64,000 nt of DNA from Bradyrhizobium genosp. L (GCF_015624485.1 NZ_CP061378.1:310001-374000), one strand, 5' to 3'. Shown: positions 55,001-64,000, counted from the first letter of the stretch. The notes: generated by a model not told the origin, from the sequence alone. Numbers and translations: made by a program.

Positions 55001-56191
55001 ATGAGCGATTATTTCAAACGGCTGTGCCGCGCCGCCCTGCTGGTGCTCGCGCTGCAACCGCTCTATCTGGTTGCCCTTGTTGCGACGGACTACATCGCCC
55101 CGCCGGAGCTCCGGCGGCAGCGCATGCAGACGCTTCCGCCGCCGCTCACGACCGAAGATTGCGTCGGCCTCGGCGTTGGTCTCGAGCCGGGCGGGACCGG
55201 CCTGCACAATGCGATCATGGCGGCTCGGCCGCTCGCCGCCGGTTACCCTTGTGATGCTCTCGTCGCGGCGCTTGCGAACAAGCCCGACGTCAGTTGGCTG
55301 CCCTATCCGCGCTATTGGCACGGCTACCGTGTGGTGATGGATCCCTTGACCGCCTGGCTTCCGTTTCGTCAGGGCCGTTATCTGATGCTGGCGGCGATGA
55401 TTGCAGCGCTCACATGGTTCGCATTCGAGCTGCGCTCCATCGTCGGCGCAGACGCCATGCTCGCCGTGATCGTTCCAACGGTGGTGCTGACCGATCTCTG
55501 GTTCACCTGGAACTACGGCGTGCATGCGATCGCCATCACCTTCATCTTCGCCGGCAGCGCCCTCGTGGCCCGGAAGGCGCTTCGTCCCGACAGCAACCTG
55601 ATCCTGGCTGCCGCGCTGCTCGGCAGCGTCTTCAACTACATCGATTTCCTGCACAATGTGCCGTGGCAACCGATGTTGATCGCCTTTGTCGCGCTGGCGT
55701 CCGGCCGGCGTGTTGCCGAGACGCTCGGCATCATCGCGGCGTGGTTCGCGGGCTATTCCCTGACCTGGGCTTCGAAATGGGCGATCGCCTGCGCCGCCGG
55801 GGTGGCGTGGAGCGACATCTTCGAGGTGATCCTGTATCGCCTGAACGGGGATGCGCCCGGCTTCGTCCAGCATCGCTTCCTCGCGCCGACCGCGAAGGTG
55901 CTGTCCTATCTCTACCATCAGACACAGTCGGCGATGATCTTCCTGGTCTTGCTGCCGACGCTGCTGCTTCCGGTGCGGCGGATCGCCCTGAAGCGGTTTG
56001 CGCTGCTTGCGTCGCCGCTCCTGGTCCCCTTCGGCTGGTTCGAGCTGCTCTCGAACCACACCCAGATCCACGATTGGATCACGTATCGACCGCTGGCCTC
56101 CTGCATCGGAATCCTGATCGCGGCCGCGATCATGGCCTCGCGCGTCAAGCCTGCGGGCTTGAGCACGGCGCAACAAAAAAGCGCGGGGTGA
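55001..56191 (+). CDS. Multi-spanning membrane protein, hypothetical
   Basis: The 396-residue protein has about eight to ten hydrophobic segments. A long N-terminal extracytoplasmic loop (~residues 30-125) contains WLPYPRYWHGYRVVMDPL. The layout resembles GT-C type or O-antigen-processing membrane proteins, but I see no diagnostic motif. Its stop codon lies inside the terminator hairpin shared with rplS. Confidence 0.7.
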   Translation: MSDYFKRLCRAALLVLALQPLYLVALVATDYIAPPELRRQRMQTLPPPLTTEDCVGLGVGLEPGGTGLHNAIMAARPLAAGYPCDALVAALANKPDVSWLPYPRYWHGYRVVMDPLTAWLPFRQGRYLMLAAMIAALTWFAFELRSIVGADAMLAVIVPTVVLTDLWFTWNYGVHAIAITFIFAGSALVARKALRPDSNLILAAALLGSVFNYIDFLHNVPWQPMLIAFVALASGRRVAETLGIIAAWFAGYSLTWASKWAIACAAGVAWSDIFEVILYRLNGDAPGFVQHRFLAPTAKVLSYLYHQTQSAMIFLVLLPTLLLPVRRIALKRFALLASPLLVPFGWFELLSNHTQIHDWITYRPLASCIGILIAAAIMASRVKPAGLSTAQQKSAG

Positions 56192-56206
56192 TCCCCGCGC
56201 TTTCGG
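56174..56206. terminator. Bidirectional terminator between convergent genes
   Basis: The arms AAAGCGCGGGG (56178-56188) and CCCCGCGCTTT (56193-56203) enclose a TGAT loop and have A/T tracts on both sides. It overlaps the last codons of the gene ending at 56191 and serves rplS from the other side. Confidence 0.88.
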
Positions 56207-56227
56207 TCACATCCCCTGGAGGGGGAA

Positions 56228-56608
56228 TTACTCGTTGACGGCCTTGGCGTGCTCGGTCTTCTCGACGATGCGGGCCGACTTGCCGCGCAGGCTGCGCAGG
56301 TAATACAGCTTGGCGCGACGGACCTTGCCGCGACGCACCACCTTGATCGAGTCGATCATCGGCGACATTACCGGGAAGACGCGCTCGACGCCCTCGCCGT
56401 AGGAAATCTTGCGAACGGTGAAGCTCTCGTTGAGGCCCTGGCCGTTGCGACCGATACAGACGCCTTCATAGGCCTGCACGCGGGTACGTTCGCCTTCGAC
56501 CACCTTCACGTTGACGATGACGGTATCGCCGGGACCGAATTCCGGGATGGTCTTGGTGGCGGCGAGCTTGTCGAACTGCTCTTTTTCGAGCTGCTGAATC
56601 AGGTTCAT
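56228..56608 (-). CDS. rplS: 50S ribosomal protein L19
   Basis: The 126-residue protein starts at the ATG at 56608 ([15 protein letters not shown]). Typical L19 blocks are [32 protein letters not shown] and [20 protein letters not shown], then [13 protein letters not shown]. It sits at the 30S-50S interface. It is the last gene of the ffh-rpsP-rimM-trmD-rplS set. Confidence 0.97.
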   Translation of the reverse strand: MNLIQQLEKEQFDKLAATKTIPEFGPGDTVIVNVKVVEGERTRVQAYEGVCIGRNGQGLNESFTVRKISYGEGVERVFPVMSPMIDSIKVVRRGKVRRAKLYYLRSLRGKSARIVEKTEHAKAVNE

Positions 56609-56716
56609 CGAAATCTCCATCGGCGGCGCGCCCAGCCTGCGCGGGCTGCGCAAACGTCCATCTATCCTGCGCGTGTGCGGATTTGGGCGCTGCTATAAGG
56701 CAAAGCACAGGCTTTG

Positions 56717-57451
56717 TCACCCGTCTGTCGTGTTTTTTGTCCGCTTCGGGCCGGCTTTTCTGGCCCAGAGGTCAGGCCGTCGGGCCTGGGTCAGGGCCTC
56801 GGATTGCGCCAGCCGCCAGGCCGCAACCTTGGCATGGTCGCCGGAAATCAGGATTTCAGGGATTTGCCGGCCCTCGAACTCCTGCGGCCTTGTGTATTGA
56901 GGGTATTCCAGTAGTCCTTCGGAAAAGGTCTCCTCGGTTCCCGAGGCCTGCTTGCCCATCACGCCCGGCAACAGCCGGACACAGGCGTCGATCAGCGCCA
57001 TTGCGGCGATTTCGCCGCCTGAGAGCACATAGTCGCCGATCGAGACCTCCTCGAGCGAGCGGGCCTCGATCACCCGCTGGTCGATGCCTTCAAAACGGCC
57101 GCAGACGATCAGGGGGCCGGCCCCCGCCGCGAGGTCCAAAACCTGCGCCTGGGTCAATGGCCGACCGCGCGGACTCATCAGCAGGCGCGGGCGGTCGGAC
57201 GCAATCCCTGCGGCATCGATCGCAGCCGCGAGCACGTCGGCGCGCAGCACCATGCCCGGGCCGCCGCCGGCCGGCGTATCGTCGACGCTGCGGTGCTTGT
57301 CGGTCGCTGACGCCCTGATGTCGCGCGCCTCCAGCGCCCACAGGCCGGACGCAAGCGCCTTGCCGGCCAGGCTCACCCCGAGTGGACCCGGAAACATCTC
57401 CGGGAACAGGGTCAGCACGGTCGCGCGCCAAGGTGGGGGCTTGGAGGTCAT
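56717..57451 (-). CDS. trmD: tRNA (guanine37-N1)-methyltransferase
   Basis: The 244-residue SPOUT enzyme starts [20 protein letters not shown]. The knot region has [28 protein letters not shown] and [15 protein letters not shown]. It methylates G37 next to the anticodon, preventing frameshifting. It follows an alcohol dehydrogenase gene by 9 bp, where rimM would normally be. It may therefore be co-transcribed with the ADH gene. Confidence 0.96.
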   Translation of the reverse strand: MTSKPPPWRATVLTLFPEMFPGPLGVSLAGKALASGLWALEARDIRASATDKHRSVDDTPAGGGPGMVLRADVLAAAIDAAGIASDRPRLLMSPRGRPLTQAQVLDLAAGAGPLIVCGRFEGIDQRVIEARSLEEVSIGDYVLSGGEIAAMALIDACVRLLPGVMGKQASGTEETFSEGLLEYPQYTRPQEFEGRQIPEILISGDHAKVAAWRLAQSEALTQARRPDLWARKAGPKRTKNTTDG

Positions 57452-57460
57452 GGCGTCTGG

Positions 57461-58543
57461 TTACGGCACCACGGCCGTGAGGTCGAGGCTCTGCATCATC
57501 GCGGCCGCCTCCACGGCGCGGCGGAAGTCGGCAAGCTTGAAGGTCGCCACGTTGATCTTGCGCAGATCCAGCAGGCCCTCGCTCGCGAGCGCCGCCAGCT
57601 GGCCCGGCGCAGTCCTGTCGTACATGAACTGCCCGACCACCTCCCAATCATTGGCCAGCATCTCGCGAAACGAGAGCTCGAGCGGCGCCTCGGCGCTGCC
57701 CATCAACACCATCCGTCCGCCACGACGCAGCGCGCGCAGGCAGGAGAGCGTGGTCGAGGTGCTCTTGGCGGCGCCGAGCAGATCGAGCGCGACATCGGCG
57801 GTCCCACCGGCAGCGCGGCGGATGACCGACAAATCGGCGGTCGCATCGCCGGTGACGACGGCCGGAATGACGCGCGGCCCGAATGCATCGCGCAACTGCT
57901 CGAGCGCAGCCTGCTTGCGCCCGACGGCAATGACGCGGCCCGCGCCCATTGCGACCGCGAGCATGACGCCGCCCGAGCCGAAATAGCCGGTCGCGCCATT
58001 GACGATAATGGTCTGCCCGCCGCGCAGGCCGGTGCGCTGCAGCCCGCCGAACGGCACGATCAGTTTGGCGAGTCCGATCAGCTCGGTCGCCGGCGTGTCG
58101 TCGAGATTGGCCAGCGGCGTGGCGCAGGCGGCCGGCCAGTGCGCGATCTCGGCGAATGCGCCGTCGCGCCAACGCGCTTGCAATGCCAGCGCCTCCGGTG
58201 TCGTTACCGTCGCGGTGAGGCCGATCAGGATCTGCGGCGGATCGCGATCCGGAATGTCGCCGCGCAGATGCGGGCTCAGGAAGACGCGGTCGCCCTCCCT
58301 GGCGTGCGTGACGCTCTCGCCCGTGGCGACGACGCGCGCGATCGCGTTGGTGCCGGGCACGAACGGCATCGGCGGCAGGCTGTAGGGCAGCGCGCCCGAC
58401 AGCAGCTTGTTGGTGTAGGACAGCACCATGCTGGTTTCGATCCGGACCACGACGCCATCGGGCGCGGGTTTCGGTGTCGCAACGTCTTCGAAACGGAGAT
58501 CGTTGTGCGCGTGCAGGCGCCAGGCCTTGTGGGTGCTCGTCAT
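57461..58543 (-). CDS. Zinc-type alcohol dehydrogenase-family oxidoreductase
   Basis: The 360-residue MDR protein starts at the ATG at 58543 (MTSTHKAWRLHAHNDLRF), after AGGAGC. It has the GroES-like domain and the Rossmann motif NGATGYFGSGGVMLAVAMGA. Typical zinc-binding Cys residues are lacking, so it may be a zinc-less reductase. It sits inside the conserved rimM-trmD interval and is unrelated to translation, so it was probably inserted there. Confidence 0.85.
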   Translation of the reverse strand: MTSTHKAWRLHAHNDLRFEDVATPKPAPDGVVVRIETSMVLSYTNKLLSGALPYSLPPMPFVPGTNAIARVVATGESVTHAREGDRVFLSPHLRGDIPDRDPPQILIGLTATVTTPEALALQARWRDGAFAEIAHWPAACATPLANLDDTPATELIGLAKLIVPFGGLQRTGLRGGQTIIVNGATGYFGSGGVMLAVAMGAGRVIAVGRKQAALEQLRDAFGPRVIPAVVTGDATADLSVIRRAAGGTADVALDLLGAAKSTSTTLSCLRALRRGGRMVLMGSAEAPLELSFREMLANDWEVVGQFMYDRTAPGQLAALASEGLLDLRKINVATFKLADFRRAVEAAAMMQSLDLTAVVP

Positions 58544-58631
58544 TGGGATGCTCCTTGACAGTCCCCACCTACGTAGCCCGGATGGAGCGAAGTGCAATCC
58601 GGGGATCACGGCAGCCGGGCTAGGGTAACTG

Positions 58632-58997
58632 ATGAGCGAGACGGCAGAGCGATTTCTATCCGAAGTCGTAGAGTTTTCACCTTCTCTTGCAGAGGTATAT
58701 CGGGAGACAATCAAATATTGGGCTCCAGATCTTCCGCCTATTACGGTCGCCTATGCGGAGATTGGCAGAAAGTTCGCGGATATATTCGAGGAGTTAGACC
58801 CGAATACGCGAGCGTCCATTTTCGCGTTGGTCGAAGCAGGAATGCAGAGCGACGATGAGGCGATTGGAACAGCAGTTGCCACCGGCTTGATTGAAGCGTT
58901 GGTTGGCCGCGCATGGAGAACCGGTAGGTGGGAGCATGTGCGCGAGGAGCTTGGCCCTCTTTCGAAATCTCACGCAGATGCATGGCTAGGGGATTGA
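58632..58997 (+). CDS. Hypothetical protein, low-GC, possibly acquired
   Basis: The 121-residue acidic, helical protein has a visibly lower GC content and less third-position GC than its neighbours. Motifs include SPSLAEVYRETIKYWAPDLP and IGTAVATGLIEALVGRAWRT. It vaguely resembles small DUF7674/immunity-like proteins, but I cannot confirm this. It runs antisense to the translation operon, between the ADH gene and rimM. Confidence 0.7.
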   Translation: MSETAERFLSEVVEFSPSLAEVYRETIKYWAPDLPPITVAYAEIGRKFADIFEELDPNTRASIFALVEAGMQSDDEAIGTAVATGLIEALVGRAWRTGRWEHVREELGPLSKSHADAWLGD

Positions 58998-59029
58998 AGG
59001 CGTCCTCCAAGACCCTCCGCTGCCATGCG

Positions 59030-59551
59030 TCACTCCTTGGACGGATCGTCGCCGTCGATCACCTCGGGCAGCTCGATCACCACGCGACCACCGGCGAGAT
59101 CGACGGTCGGCACCACGGCATTGGTGAACGGCAGCAGCATCGTCGCGCCCTGCGGCGGGGCGATCTCGATGATGTCGCCGGCGCCGAAATTGTGGATCGC
59201 GATCACCTTGCCGAGCGGTTGCTCCGATGGCGTCACCGCGGCGAGCCCGATCAGATCGGCATGGTAATATTCGCCGTCGTCGGTCGCGGGCAGCCGCTCG
59301 CGCGGAATGTAGAGCTCGATGCCGTTGAGCCGCTCGGCGTCATCGCGGGTGGCGACGCCCTTCAGCGTCACCACCAGATGATCCTTGGCCTCACGCAGCT
59401 GCGTGACCTCGAACTGGCGCTTGCCGTCCTTGGTCATCAGCGGGCCGTAATCCTTCACGGCCAGCGGGTCTTCGGTGAACGTCCATAGCCTGACGGCGCC
59501 GCGCACGCCATGCGCAGCGCCGATGCGGGCGACACAGACCGGTGCGATCAC
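59030..59551 (-). CDS. rimM: Ribosome maturation factor RimM
   Basis: The 173-residue protein begins with GTG (59551). It has the N-terminal barrel [20 protein letters not shown] and the C-terminal PRC-barrel-like part with [13 protein letters not shown] and [20 protein letters not shown]. It binds S19 and helps 30S maturation. It starts 17 bp after rpsP. The normal neighbour trmD is displaced by about 1.6 kb. Confidence 0.94.
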   Translation of the reverse strand: MIAPVCVARIGAAHGVRGAVRLWTFTEDPLAVKDYGPLMTKDGKRQFEVTQLREAKDHLVVTLKGVATRDDAERLNGIELYIPRERLPATDDGEYYHADLIGLAAVTPSEQPLGKVIAIHNFGAGDIIEIAPPQGATMLLPFTNAVVPTVDLAGGRVVIELPEVIDGDDPSKE

Positions 59552-59568
59552 CGTATCGGCCGTTCAGC

Positions 59569-59901
59569 TTAGGCCTTGGCGGCGGCTTCGGCCTGCGCCT
59601 TGCGCTCCTTGCGCGGCACGGCCTTCTCGGGATTGTTGCGCGCGGTGCGCTTCACGACGCCGGCGGCATCGAGGAAGCGGGTGACGCGGTCCGACGGCTG
59701 CGCGCCCTTGGCGAGCCAGGCCTTCACCTTGTCCATGTCGAGCTTCAGGCGCGCCTCGTTGTCCTTCGGCAGCAGCGGGTTGAAGTGGCCGAGGCGCTCG
59801 ATGAAGCGGCCATCGCGCGGGAAGCGCGAGTCGGCGACGACGACGTGATAAACCGGACGCTTCTTGGTGCCTGCGCGCGCGAGGCGGATAACGACGGACA
59901 T
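59569..59901 (-). CDS. rpsP: 30S ribosomal protein S16
   Basis: The 110-residue protein starts [20 protein letters not shown], with [18 protein letters not shown] after it. The C-terminal ~25 residues are Lys/Ala-rich, the usual alphaproteobacterial extension. GGAGAA precedes the ATG. It lies between ffh and rimM in the standard order. Confidence 0.97.
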   Translation of the reverse strand: MSVVIRLARAGTKKRPVYHVVVADSRFPRDGRFIERLGHFNPLLPKDNEARLKLDMDKVKAWLAKGAQPSDRVTRFLDAAGVVKRTARNNPEKAVPRKERKAQAEAAAKA

Positions 59902-59986
59902 TCAGTTCTCCTTCAAAAGTCGATGTGTTGGGTTGATTGGTATTCCGCGTCGCGCCGGCCACATGCGGACCGTCGCGACGAATTCT

Positions 59987-61534
59987 TCATTTCTTCTTGC
60001 CCGGGAAACCGCCGAGACCCGGCAGCGGCGGCTTGCCGGTGAGGCCGGTGAGCCCCGGCAGGTTCGGCAGCCCGCCGCGCAGGCTTGCGGGCAGATCCTT
60101 CGGCAGATTGGGCAGGCCACCGCCGGCGCCCCCCTGCATCTTGTCGGCGAGCGCCTTCATCTCCTCGGCCGAGGGCGGCTTCATGCCGCCGCCGAAGCCC
60201 ATCGCCTGCGCGATGCCGGCGAGCGGACCGCGCTTGCCGCTTCCCATGGCCTTCATCATGTCGGCCATGTTGCGGTGCATTTTCAGGAGCTTGTTGATCT
60301 GCTCGACGTTCTGGCCGGCGCCCGCGGCGATGCGCTTCTTGCGGCTGGCTTTCAGGATGTCTGGATTCTTGCGCTCCTGCCGCGTCATCGAATCGATGAT
60401 CGCGACCTGGCGCTTCAGGATCCTGTCGTCGATCCCGGCCGCGGCGATCTGGTTCTTCATTTTGGAGATGCCGGGCATCATGCCCATCAGGCCGCCGATG
60501 CCGCCCATATTGGCCATCTGCTGCAACTGCTCGCGCATGTCGTTGAGGTCGAACTGACCCTTGCGCATCCGCTCGGCGGTGCGCGCGGCCTTTTCGGCGT
60601 CGATGTTGGCGGCGGCCTTTTCGACCAGCGAGACCACGTCGCCCATGCCGAGGATGCGGCCGGCGATGCGGCTCGGATGGAAGTCTTCCAGCGCATCGGT
60701 CTTTTCGCCGGTGCCGAGCAGCTTGATCGGCTTGCCGGTGACGGCGCGCATCGACAGCGCGGCGCCGCCGCGGCCGTCGCCATCGACACGGGTCAGCACG
60801 ATGCCGGTGAGGCCGACGCGCTCATCGAACGAGCGCGCCAAGTTGACCGCGTCCTGGCCGGTGAGGCTATCCGCGACCAGCAGCACTTCATGCGGGTTGG
60901 CGGCGGCTTTGATCTCGGCCGCCTCCTTCATCATGTCTTCGTCGAGCGTGGTGCGGCCGGCGGTGTCGAGCAGCACGACGTCGTAGCCGCCGAGCTTGCC
61001 GGCTTCCAGCGCGCGCTTCGCGATCTGCGGCGGCATCTGGCCGGCGACGATCGGCAGGGTCGGAATGTCGAGATCGCGGCCGAGCACCGCGAGCTGCTCC
61101 ATCGCCGCCGGGCGATAGACGTCGAGCGAGGCCATCAGCACCTTGCGCTTGTCGCGCTGGACCATGCGGCGCGCGAGCTTCGCGGTGGTGGTGGTCTTGC
61201 CGGAGCCCTGCAGGCCGACCATCATGATCGGCACCGGCGGCACGGCATTGATGTCGATGGTCTGGCCGTCGGAGCCGAGCGTGGCGACGAGCTCGTCATG
61301 GACGATCTTCACCACCATCTGACCCGGCGTCACCGACTTGACGACGGTGGCGCCGATCGCCTGCTCGCGGACCCTGTCGATGAAGCTGCGGACCACTTCG
61401 AGCGCGACGTCGGCTTCGAGCAGCGCGCGGCGCACCTCGCGCATCGCGGCATCGACGTCCTTTTCGGTCAGCGCACCGCGCCCCGTCAGACGATCGAGAA
61501 TGCCACCAAGCCGTTCCGACAGATTGTCGAACAA
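59987..61534 (-). CDS. ffh: Signal recognition particle protein Ffh
   Basis: The 515-residue GTPase has the NG domain with GLQGSGKTTTTAKLA, DTAGRTTLDEDMM, LTRVDGDGRGGAAL and the M domain rich in Met/Gly (MGGIGGLMGMMPGISKMKNQ). It recognises signal sequences with 4.5S RNA at the ribosome. It ends in a Gly/Pro/Leu-rich tail. I looked for the SRP RNA gene in the gap upstream and did not see its conserved tetraloop. Confidence 0.97.
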   Translation of the reverse strand: MFDNLSERLGGILDRLTGRGALTEKDVDAAMREVRRALLEADVALEVVRSFIDRVREQAIGATVVKSVTPGQMVVKIVHDELVATLGSDGQTIDINAVPPVPIMMVGLQGSGKTTTTAKLARRMVQRDKRKVLMASLDVYRPAAMEQLAVLGRDLDIPTLPIVAGQMPPQIAKRALEAGKLGGYDVVLLDTAGRTTLDEDMMKEAAEIKAAANPHEVLLVADSLTGQDAVNLARSFDERVGLTGIVLTRVDGDGRGGAALSMRAVTGKPIKLLGTGEKTDALEDFHPSRIAGRILGMGDVVSLVEKAAANIDAEKAARTAERMRKGQFDLNDMREQLQQMANMGGIGGLMGMMPGISKMKNQIAAAGIDDRILKRQVAIIDSMTRQERKNPDILKASRKKRIAAGAGQNVEQINKLLKMHRNMADMMKAMGSGKRGPLAGIAQAMGFGGGMKPPSAEEMKALADKMQGGAGGGLPNLPKDLPASLRGGLPNLPGLTGLTGKPPLPGLGGFPGKKK

Positions 61535-61917
61535 TGCCGTTGTCCTTCGTTGCGCCCGGAGGCGCGCCTCACTCGTTGCTCGTCATCAACCGCTTTTCGC
61601 GGGTGATGACCACATAGTTCGCCTGGGCATGGTGCCAAGACGATGGTCCAAACACTTTCGCGCCCGAGGGCGCATCGCGCTGTCGGGCGTTGGCCTCCGG
61701 CCTCGAAGTGCCGGTCGGCTGGTCGAAAAGACTGAGCTTTCCGAGAAAGTGGCCGCGTTAAACGCTGCCGGGGCTGGAAAGTCAAGGACAGATTCCAGCG
61801 GTCGTGGCCTTGGACCGGCGGTAATATACTGAAAATGCTTCGCTTTCCCGGATTGGTTCCGAATTCGGCGCACCCCACCCATATAACCGGAGCCTGCCTC
61901 CCATTTCGGAACCCGTT
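61535..61917. other. Gap upstream of ffh
   Basis: This 383-bp divergent region holds the presumed ffh promoter and the start region of the metallo-hydrolase. No supported frame, RNA gene or strong hairpin was seen. Confidence 0.5.
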
Positions 61918-62982
61918 TTGCCCGTTACCCGCCGCCGTCTCCTTGCAACCCTGACCGGTGCCGCTGCTGCGATCGGCCTGCCCTCCCTTTGGATGTCATT
62001 CATGAAAACCTATGACGGCCCCGTCTCCGACCATTTCGACGGCCTGCACTTCTTCGATCCGGATGGCGCGTCGCCGAAATCGCTGGGCGAAGTGCTGCGC
62101 TGGCAGTTCGGTGGCGGCCGGACGCGCGAGGTCTGGCCGGACTGGGTGCCGAGCCCCTATGCCGACGTGCCGCCGCCGCGGGTCGACGGCGCCAAGGTGC
62201 GGTTCTGCTTTGTCGGGCATGCCAGCTGGCTGATCCAGACCGGCGGCCTCAACATCCTCGTCGATCCCGTGTGGTCGATGCGGGCCTCGCCCGTCAGCTT
62301 CGCCGGGCCGAAACGGCACAACGATCCCGGCATCGCGTTCGAGAAGCTGCCGAAGATCGATGTCGTGCTGGTCTCGCACGGTCATTACGACCATCTCGAC
62401 GTCGCGACACTGTCGCGGCTTGCCGCGACCTTCGGCCCGCGCGTGATCACGCCGCTCGGCAACGACATCACGATGCATGCGGCCGACGAGGCGATCAAGG
62501 CCGAGGCGTTCGACTGGCATCAGCGCGTCGAGCTCGGAGGCGGCCTTGCCGTGACCCTGGTGCCGACGCGGCATTGGTCGGCGCGCGGGCTGTTCGATCG
62601 CAACAAGGCGCTGTGGGCGAGCTTCGTGCTGGAGACGCCGGCGGGCAAGCTCTACATCGTCTGCGATTCCGGCTATGGCGACGGGCGGCATTTCCGCCGC
62701 GTCGCCGAGGCGCATGGCCCGCTGCGGCTCGCGATCCTGCCGATCGGCGCCTATGAGCCGCGCTGGTTCATGCGCGACCAGCACATGAATCCGGAAGACG
62801 CCGTGAAGGCGCTGGCCGATTGCGGCGCCGAACAGGCGCTGGCGCATCATCACGGCACGTTCCAGCTGACCGACGAGGCGATCGACGCGCCGGCGATCGC
62901 GCTCGGCGAGGCATTGGAAGCGGCAAAAGTGCCGCGGAAGAAGTTCTTGACGTTGAAGCCGGGGCAGGTGTTCGAGATCTGA
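61918..62982 (+). CDS. Tat-exported MBL-fold metallo-hydrolase
   Basis: The 354-residue protein begins with TTG at 61918 (MPVTRRRLLATLTGAAAAIG), a twin-arginine leader. The metallo-beta-lactamase motif SHGHYDHLD and metal ligands in TRHWSARG, CDSGYGDG and LAHHHGTFQ place it near the NAPE-PLD/UlaG-like group. It is probably a periplasmic phosphodiesterase-type hydrolase; the substrate is unknown. Family D repeats lie 2 bp after its stop. Confidence 0.87.
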   Translation: MPVTRRRLLATLTGAAAAIGLPSLWMSFMKTYDGPVSDHFDGLHFFDPDGASPKSLGEVLRWQFGGGRTREVWPDWVPSPYADVPPPRVDGAKVRFCFVGHASWLIQTGGLNILVDPVWSMRASPVSFAGPKRHNDPGIAFEKLPKIDVVLVSHGHYDHLDVATLSRLAATFGPRVITPLGNDITMHAADEAIKAEAFDWHQRVELGGGLAVTLVPTRHWSARGLFDRNKALWASFVLETPAGKLYIVCDSGYGDGRHFRRVAEAHGPLRLAILPIGAYEPRWFMRDQHMNPEDAVKALADCGAEQALAHHHGTFQLTDEAIDAPAIALGEALEAAKVPRKKFLTLKPGQVFEI

Positions 62983-62984
62983 CC

Positions 62985-63106
62985 GTCGTCCCGGCGAAGG
63001 CCGGGACCCACAACCACCACTGCTTATTATTTTGAAACGCTGTGGCCACAGCCGATCGAAGCGACTCGATCCTGTGGTAATGGGTCCCGGCCTTCGCCGG
63101 GACGAC
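62985..63106. repeat. Palindromic intergenic repeat, family D
   Basis: It runs from GTCGTCCCGGCGAAGGCC to GGCCTTCGCCGGGACGAC. It fills the gap between convergent genes. Confidence 0.88.
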
Positions 63107-63112
63107 AGGAAT

Positions 63113-63820
63113 CTACCTCCCCTTGATCGCCCACGACACGCCGACGCTCACCGACAGCGTCTCTTCGCCTTGCGCGACCGGCGCGCCGGCAGCGGCCATC
63201 GGTGCGGCCATCTTGCTGCGGTACATCGGCATCGGGGCGTTGCCTTCCTCCGAGATGCTGATGGGATCGCCGAGCGTGACGCTGGCGGCCTTGGCGTAGA
63301 TCTCCGCCTTGCGGCGGGCGTCGGCGATCGCCTTCTCCCGCGCCTCGTCCAGCACCTTGGAGGCCTGCGACACCACGAAATTGATGCCGCCGATTTCGTT
63401 GGCGCCGGCGCCGACCAGCGTGTCGATCACGCTCGCGACCTTGGCGACATCGCGCACCTTGATGCTGACGTGGTTGCTGGCGCGGTAGCCGGTGATCGTG
63501 ACCGGGCCCGAACGATCGGGCGCGTATTTCGGCTGCAGCGACAACCGCGAGGTCTGATAGTCCTTGTCATCGATGCCGGCGCCCTTCAACGCCGTCAGCA
63601 CCTTGGCCATTGCATTGTTGTTGGCGTCGGCCGCCTCGCGCGCGGTCTTCGCGTCCGATGTCACGCCGCCGTCGATCATGGCCTGGTCGGGCGCGACCGA
63701 GACGGTGGCCTCGCCGGTGACCGAGATCGCGGGCGGCGGCACCTGCGCGAGCGCGGGCCCGGCAAGCAGCAAGAGCGCGAGGGTGGCAAGCGGCAGGGAT
63801 CGCGTCAGGGATCGTTTCAT
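63113..63820 (-). CDS. SIMPL domain protein (DUF541), exported
   Basis: The 235-residue protein starts at the ATG at 63820 (signal peptide with LPLATLALLLLAGPALAQ). The SIMPL core is visible as ISVTGEATVSVAPDQAMIDG and DYQTSRLSLQPKYAPD, followed by YRASNHVSIKVRDVAKVASV and REKAIADARRKAEIYA. The family is periplasmic or outer-membrane linked, of unclear function. An upstream GTG at 63829 overlaps the preceding stop as GTGA. Confidence 0.9.
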   Translation of the reverse strand: MKRSLTRSLPLATLALLLLAGPALAQVPPPAISVTGEATVSVAPDQAMIDGGVTSDAKTAREAADANNNAMAKVLTALKGAGIDDKDYQTSRLSLQPKYAPDRSGPVTITGYRASNHVSIKVRDVAKVASVIDTLVGAGANEIGGINFVVSQASKVLDEAREKAIADARRKAEIYAKAASVTLGDPISISEEGNAPMPMYRSKMAAPMAAAGAPVAQGEETLSVSVGVSWAIKGR

Positions 63821-63825
63821 GAATC

Positions 63826-64000
63826 TCACTTCAATGGCACGTAGACGTTGATCACCAGCTTGTCCTCCGCGGTCTTCAGGGGATCGGTGATGTATTCCTC
63901 GATGAAGGTGTCCTTGGCCTCCAGCTTCTTGTCGTCGAGGTGATTGGTGATCGCCTCATAGGTGTTGTCCATGTTGTCGTAGGAGCCGCGATGGACGAAC
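63826..64000 (-). CDS. GyrI-like effector-binding domain protein, N-terminus beyond window
   Basis: Only the last 57 residues are present. They contain HRGSYDNMDNTYEAITNHLD and EEYITDPLKTAEDKLVINVY then VPLK. This pattern ends the GyrI/AraC effector-binding fold. It could be a stand-alone ligand-binding protein or the C-terminus of a regulator. Its stop overlaps or abuts the SIMPL gene, so the two are in one operon. Confidence 0.75.
   Translation of the reverse strand, partial: FVHRGSYDNMDNTYEAITNHLDDKKLEAKDTFIEEYITDPLKTAEDKLVINVYVPLK

Noticed and set aside
61535..61917. SRP RNA gene next to ffh
   Set aside because: The conserved SRP RNA tip (GGAAG..AGCA-type loop) is not visible on either strand.

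Overview
The window looks like chromosomal DNA of a Bradyrhizobium-type alphaproteobacterium (Nitrobacteraceae). The evidence is high GC with strong third-position GC bias, the protein families present (IalB-like, TAXI solute-binding, Pro-rich OmpA, YbfB-type MFS, HpcH/CitE-like lyase), an Irr-type iron box, and at least seven families of short palindromic intergenic repeats. I see no tRNA, rRNA, CRISPR or phage genes. Both ends cut genes: a Crp/Fnr regulator on the left and a GyrI-like protein on the right. Species-level assignment is inference.

Layout. 1-1.3 kb: Crp/Fnr regulator (partial) and a lone receiver protein. 1.3-2.7 kb: IS4-family element, copy 1. 2.8-18.2 kb: PhoD phosphatase, TAXI-type binding protein, pterin dehydratase, DUF1232 protein, quinone reductase and DECR-like SDR (divergent), IalB-like protein, rlmN, PAP2 phosphatase, argG, a TetR/NTF2 divergent pair and a Pro-rich OmpA protein. 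18.2-19.7 kb: IS copy 2, same orientation, apparently identical. 19.8-25.5 kb: FkbM methyltransferase, hybrid histidine kinase, feoAB. 25.5-29 kb: sdhCDAB. 29.2-33.5 kb: malonyl-CoA synthetase-like ligase, SDR, MFS. 33.8-36 kb: fasciclin, cytochrome b and molybdopterin oxidoreductase. 36-43 kb: transporters, leuB, asd, UPF0114. 43.1-46 kb: large RTX-type repeat protein. 46.3-50.2 kb: carbonic anhydrase, CoA-ester lyase, glycosyltransferase, leuD, metallopeptidase. 50.2-53 kb: cluster of small exported proteins, several very rich in His/Gly/Tyr. 53.2-61.5 kb: leuC, a membrane protein, and the ffh-rpsP-rimM-(ADH, foreign-looking ORF)-trmD-rplS translation cluster. 61.9-64 kb: Tat-exported metallo-hydrolase, SIMPL protein and GyrI-like fragment.

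Most of the content is housekeeping. Energy metabolism is represented by sdhCDAB. Biosynthesis is represented by argG, asd and leuB/C/D, with the leu genes scattered over 16 kb. RNA modification and translation genes are rlmN, trmD, rimM, rpsP, rplS and ffh. The features I find most distinctive are these: two IS copies inserted at the dyad centres of palindromic repeats; a 17-bp tandem duplication that has separated the feoA stop from the feoB start; a concentric 42-bp operator between tetR and an NTF2-like gene; a His-rich exported-protein cluster; an ADH and a low-GC ORF intruding into the rimM-trmD operon; and repeats that supply the 3' ends of several genes. I found no convincing unknown defence or mobile system.
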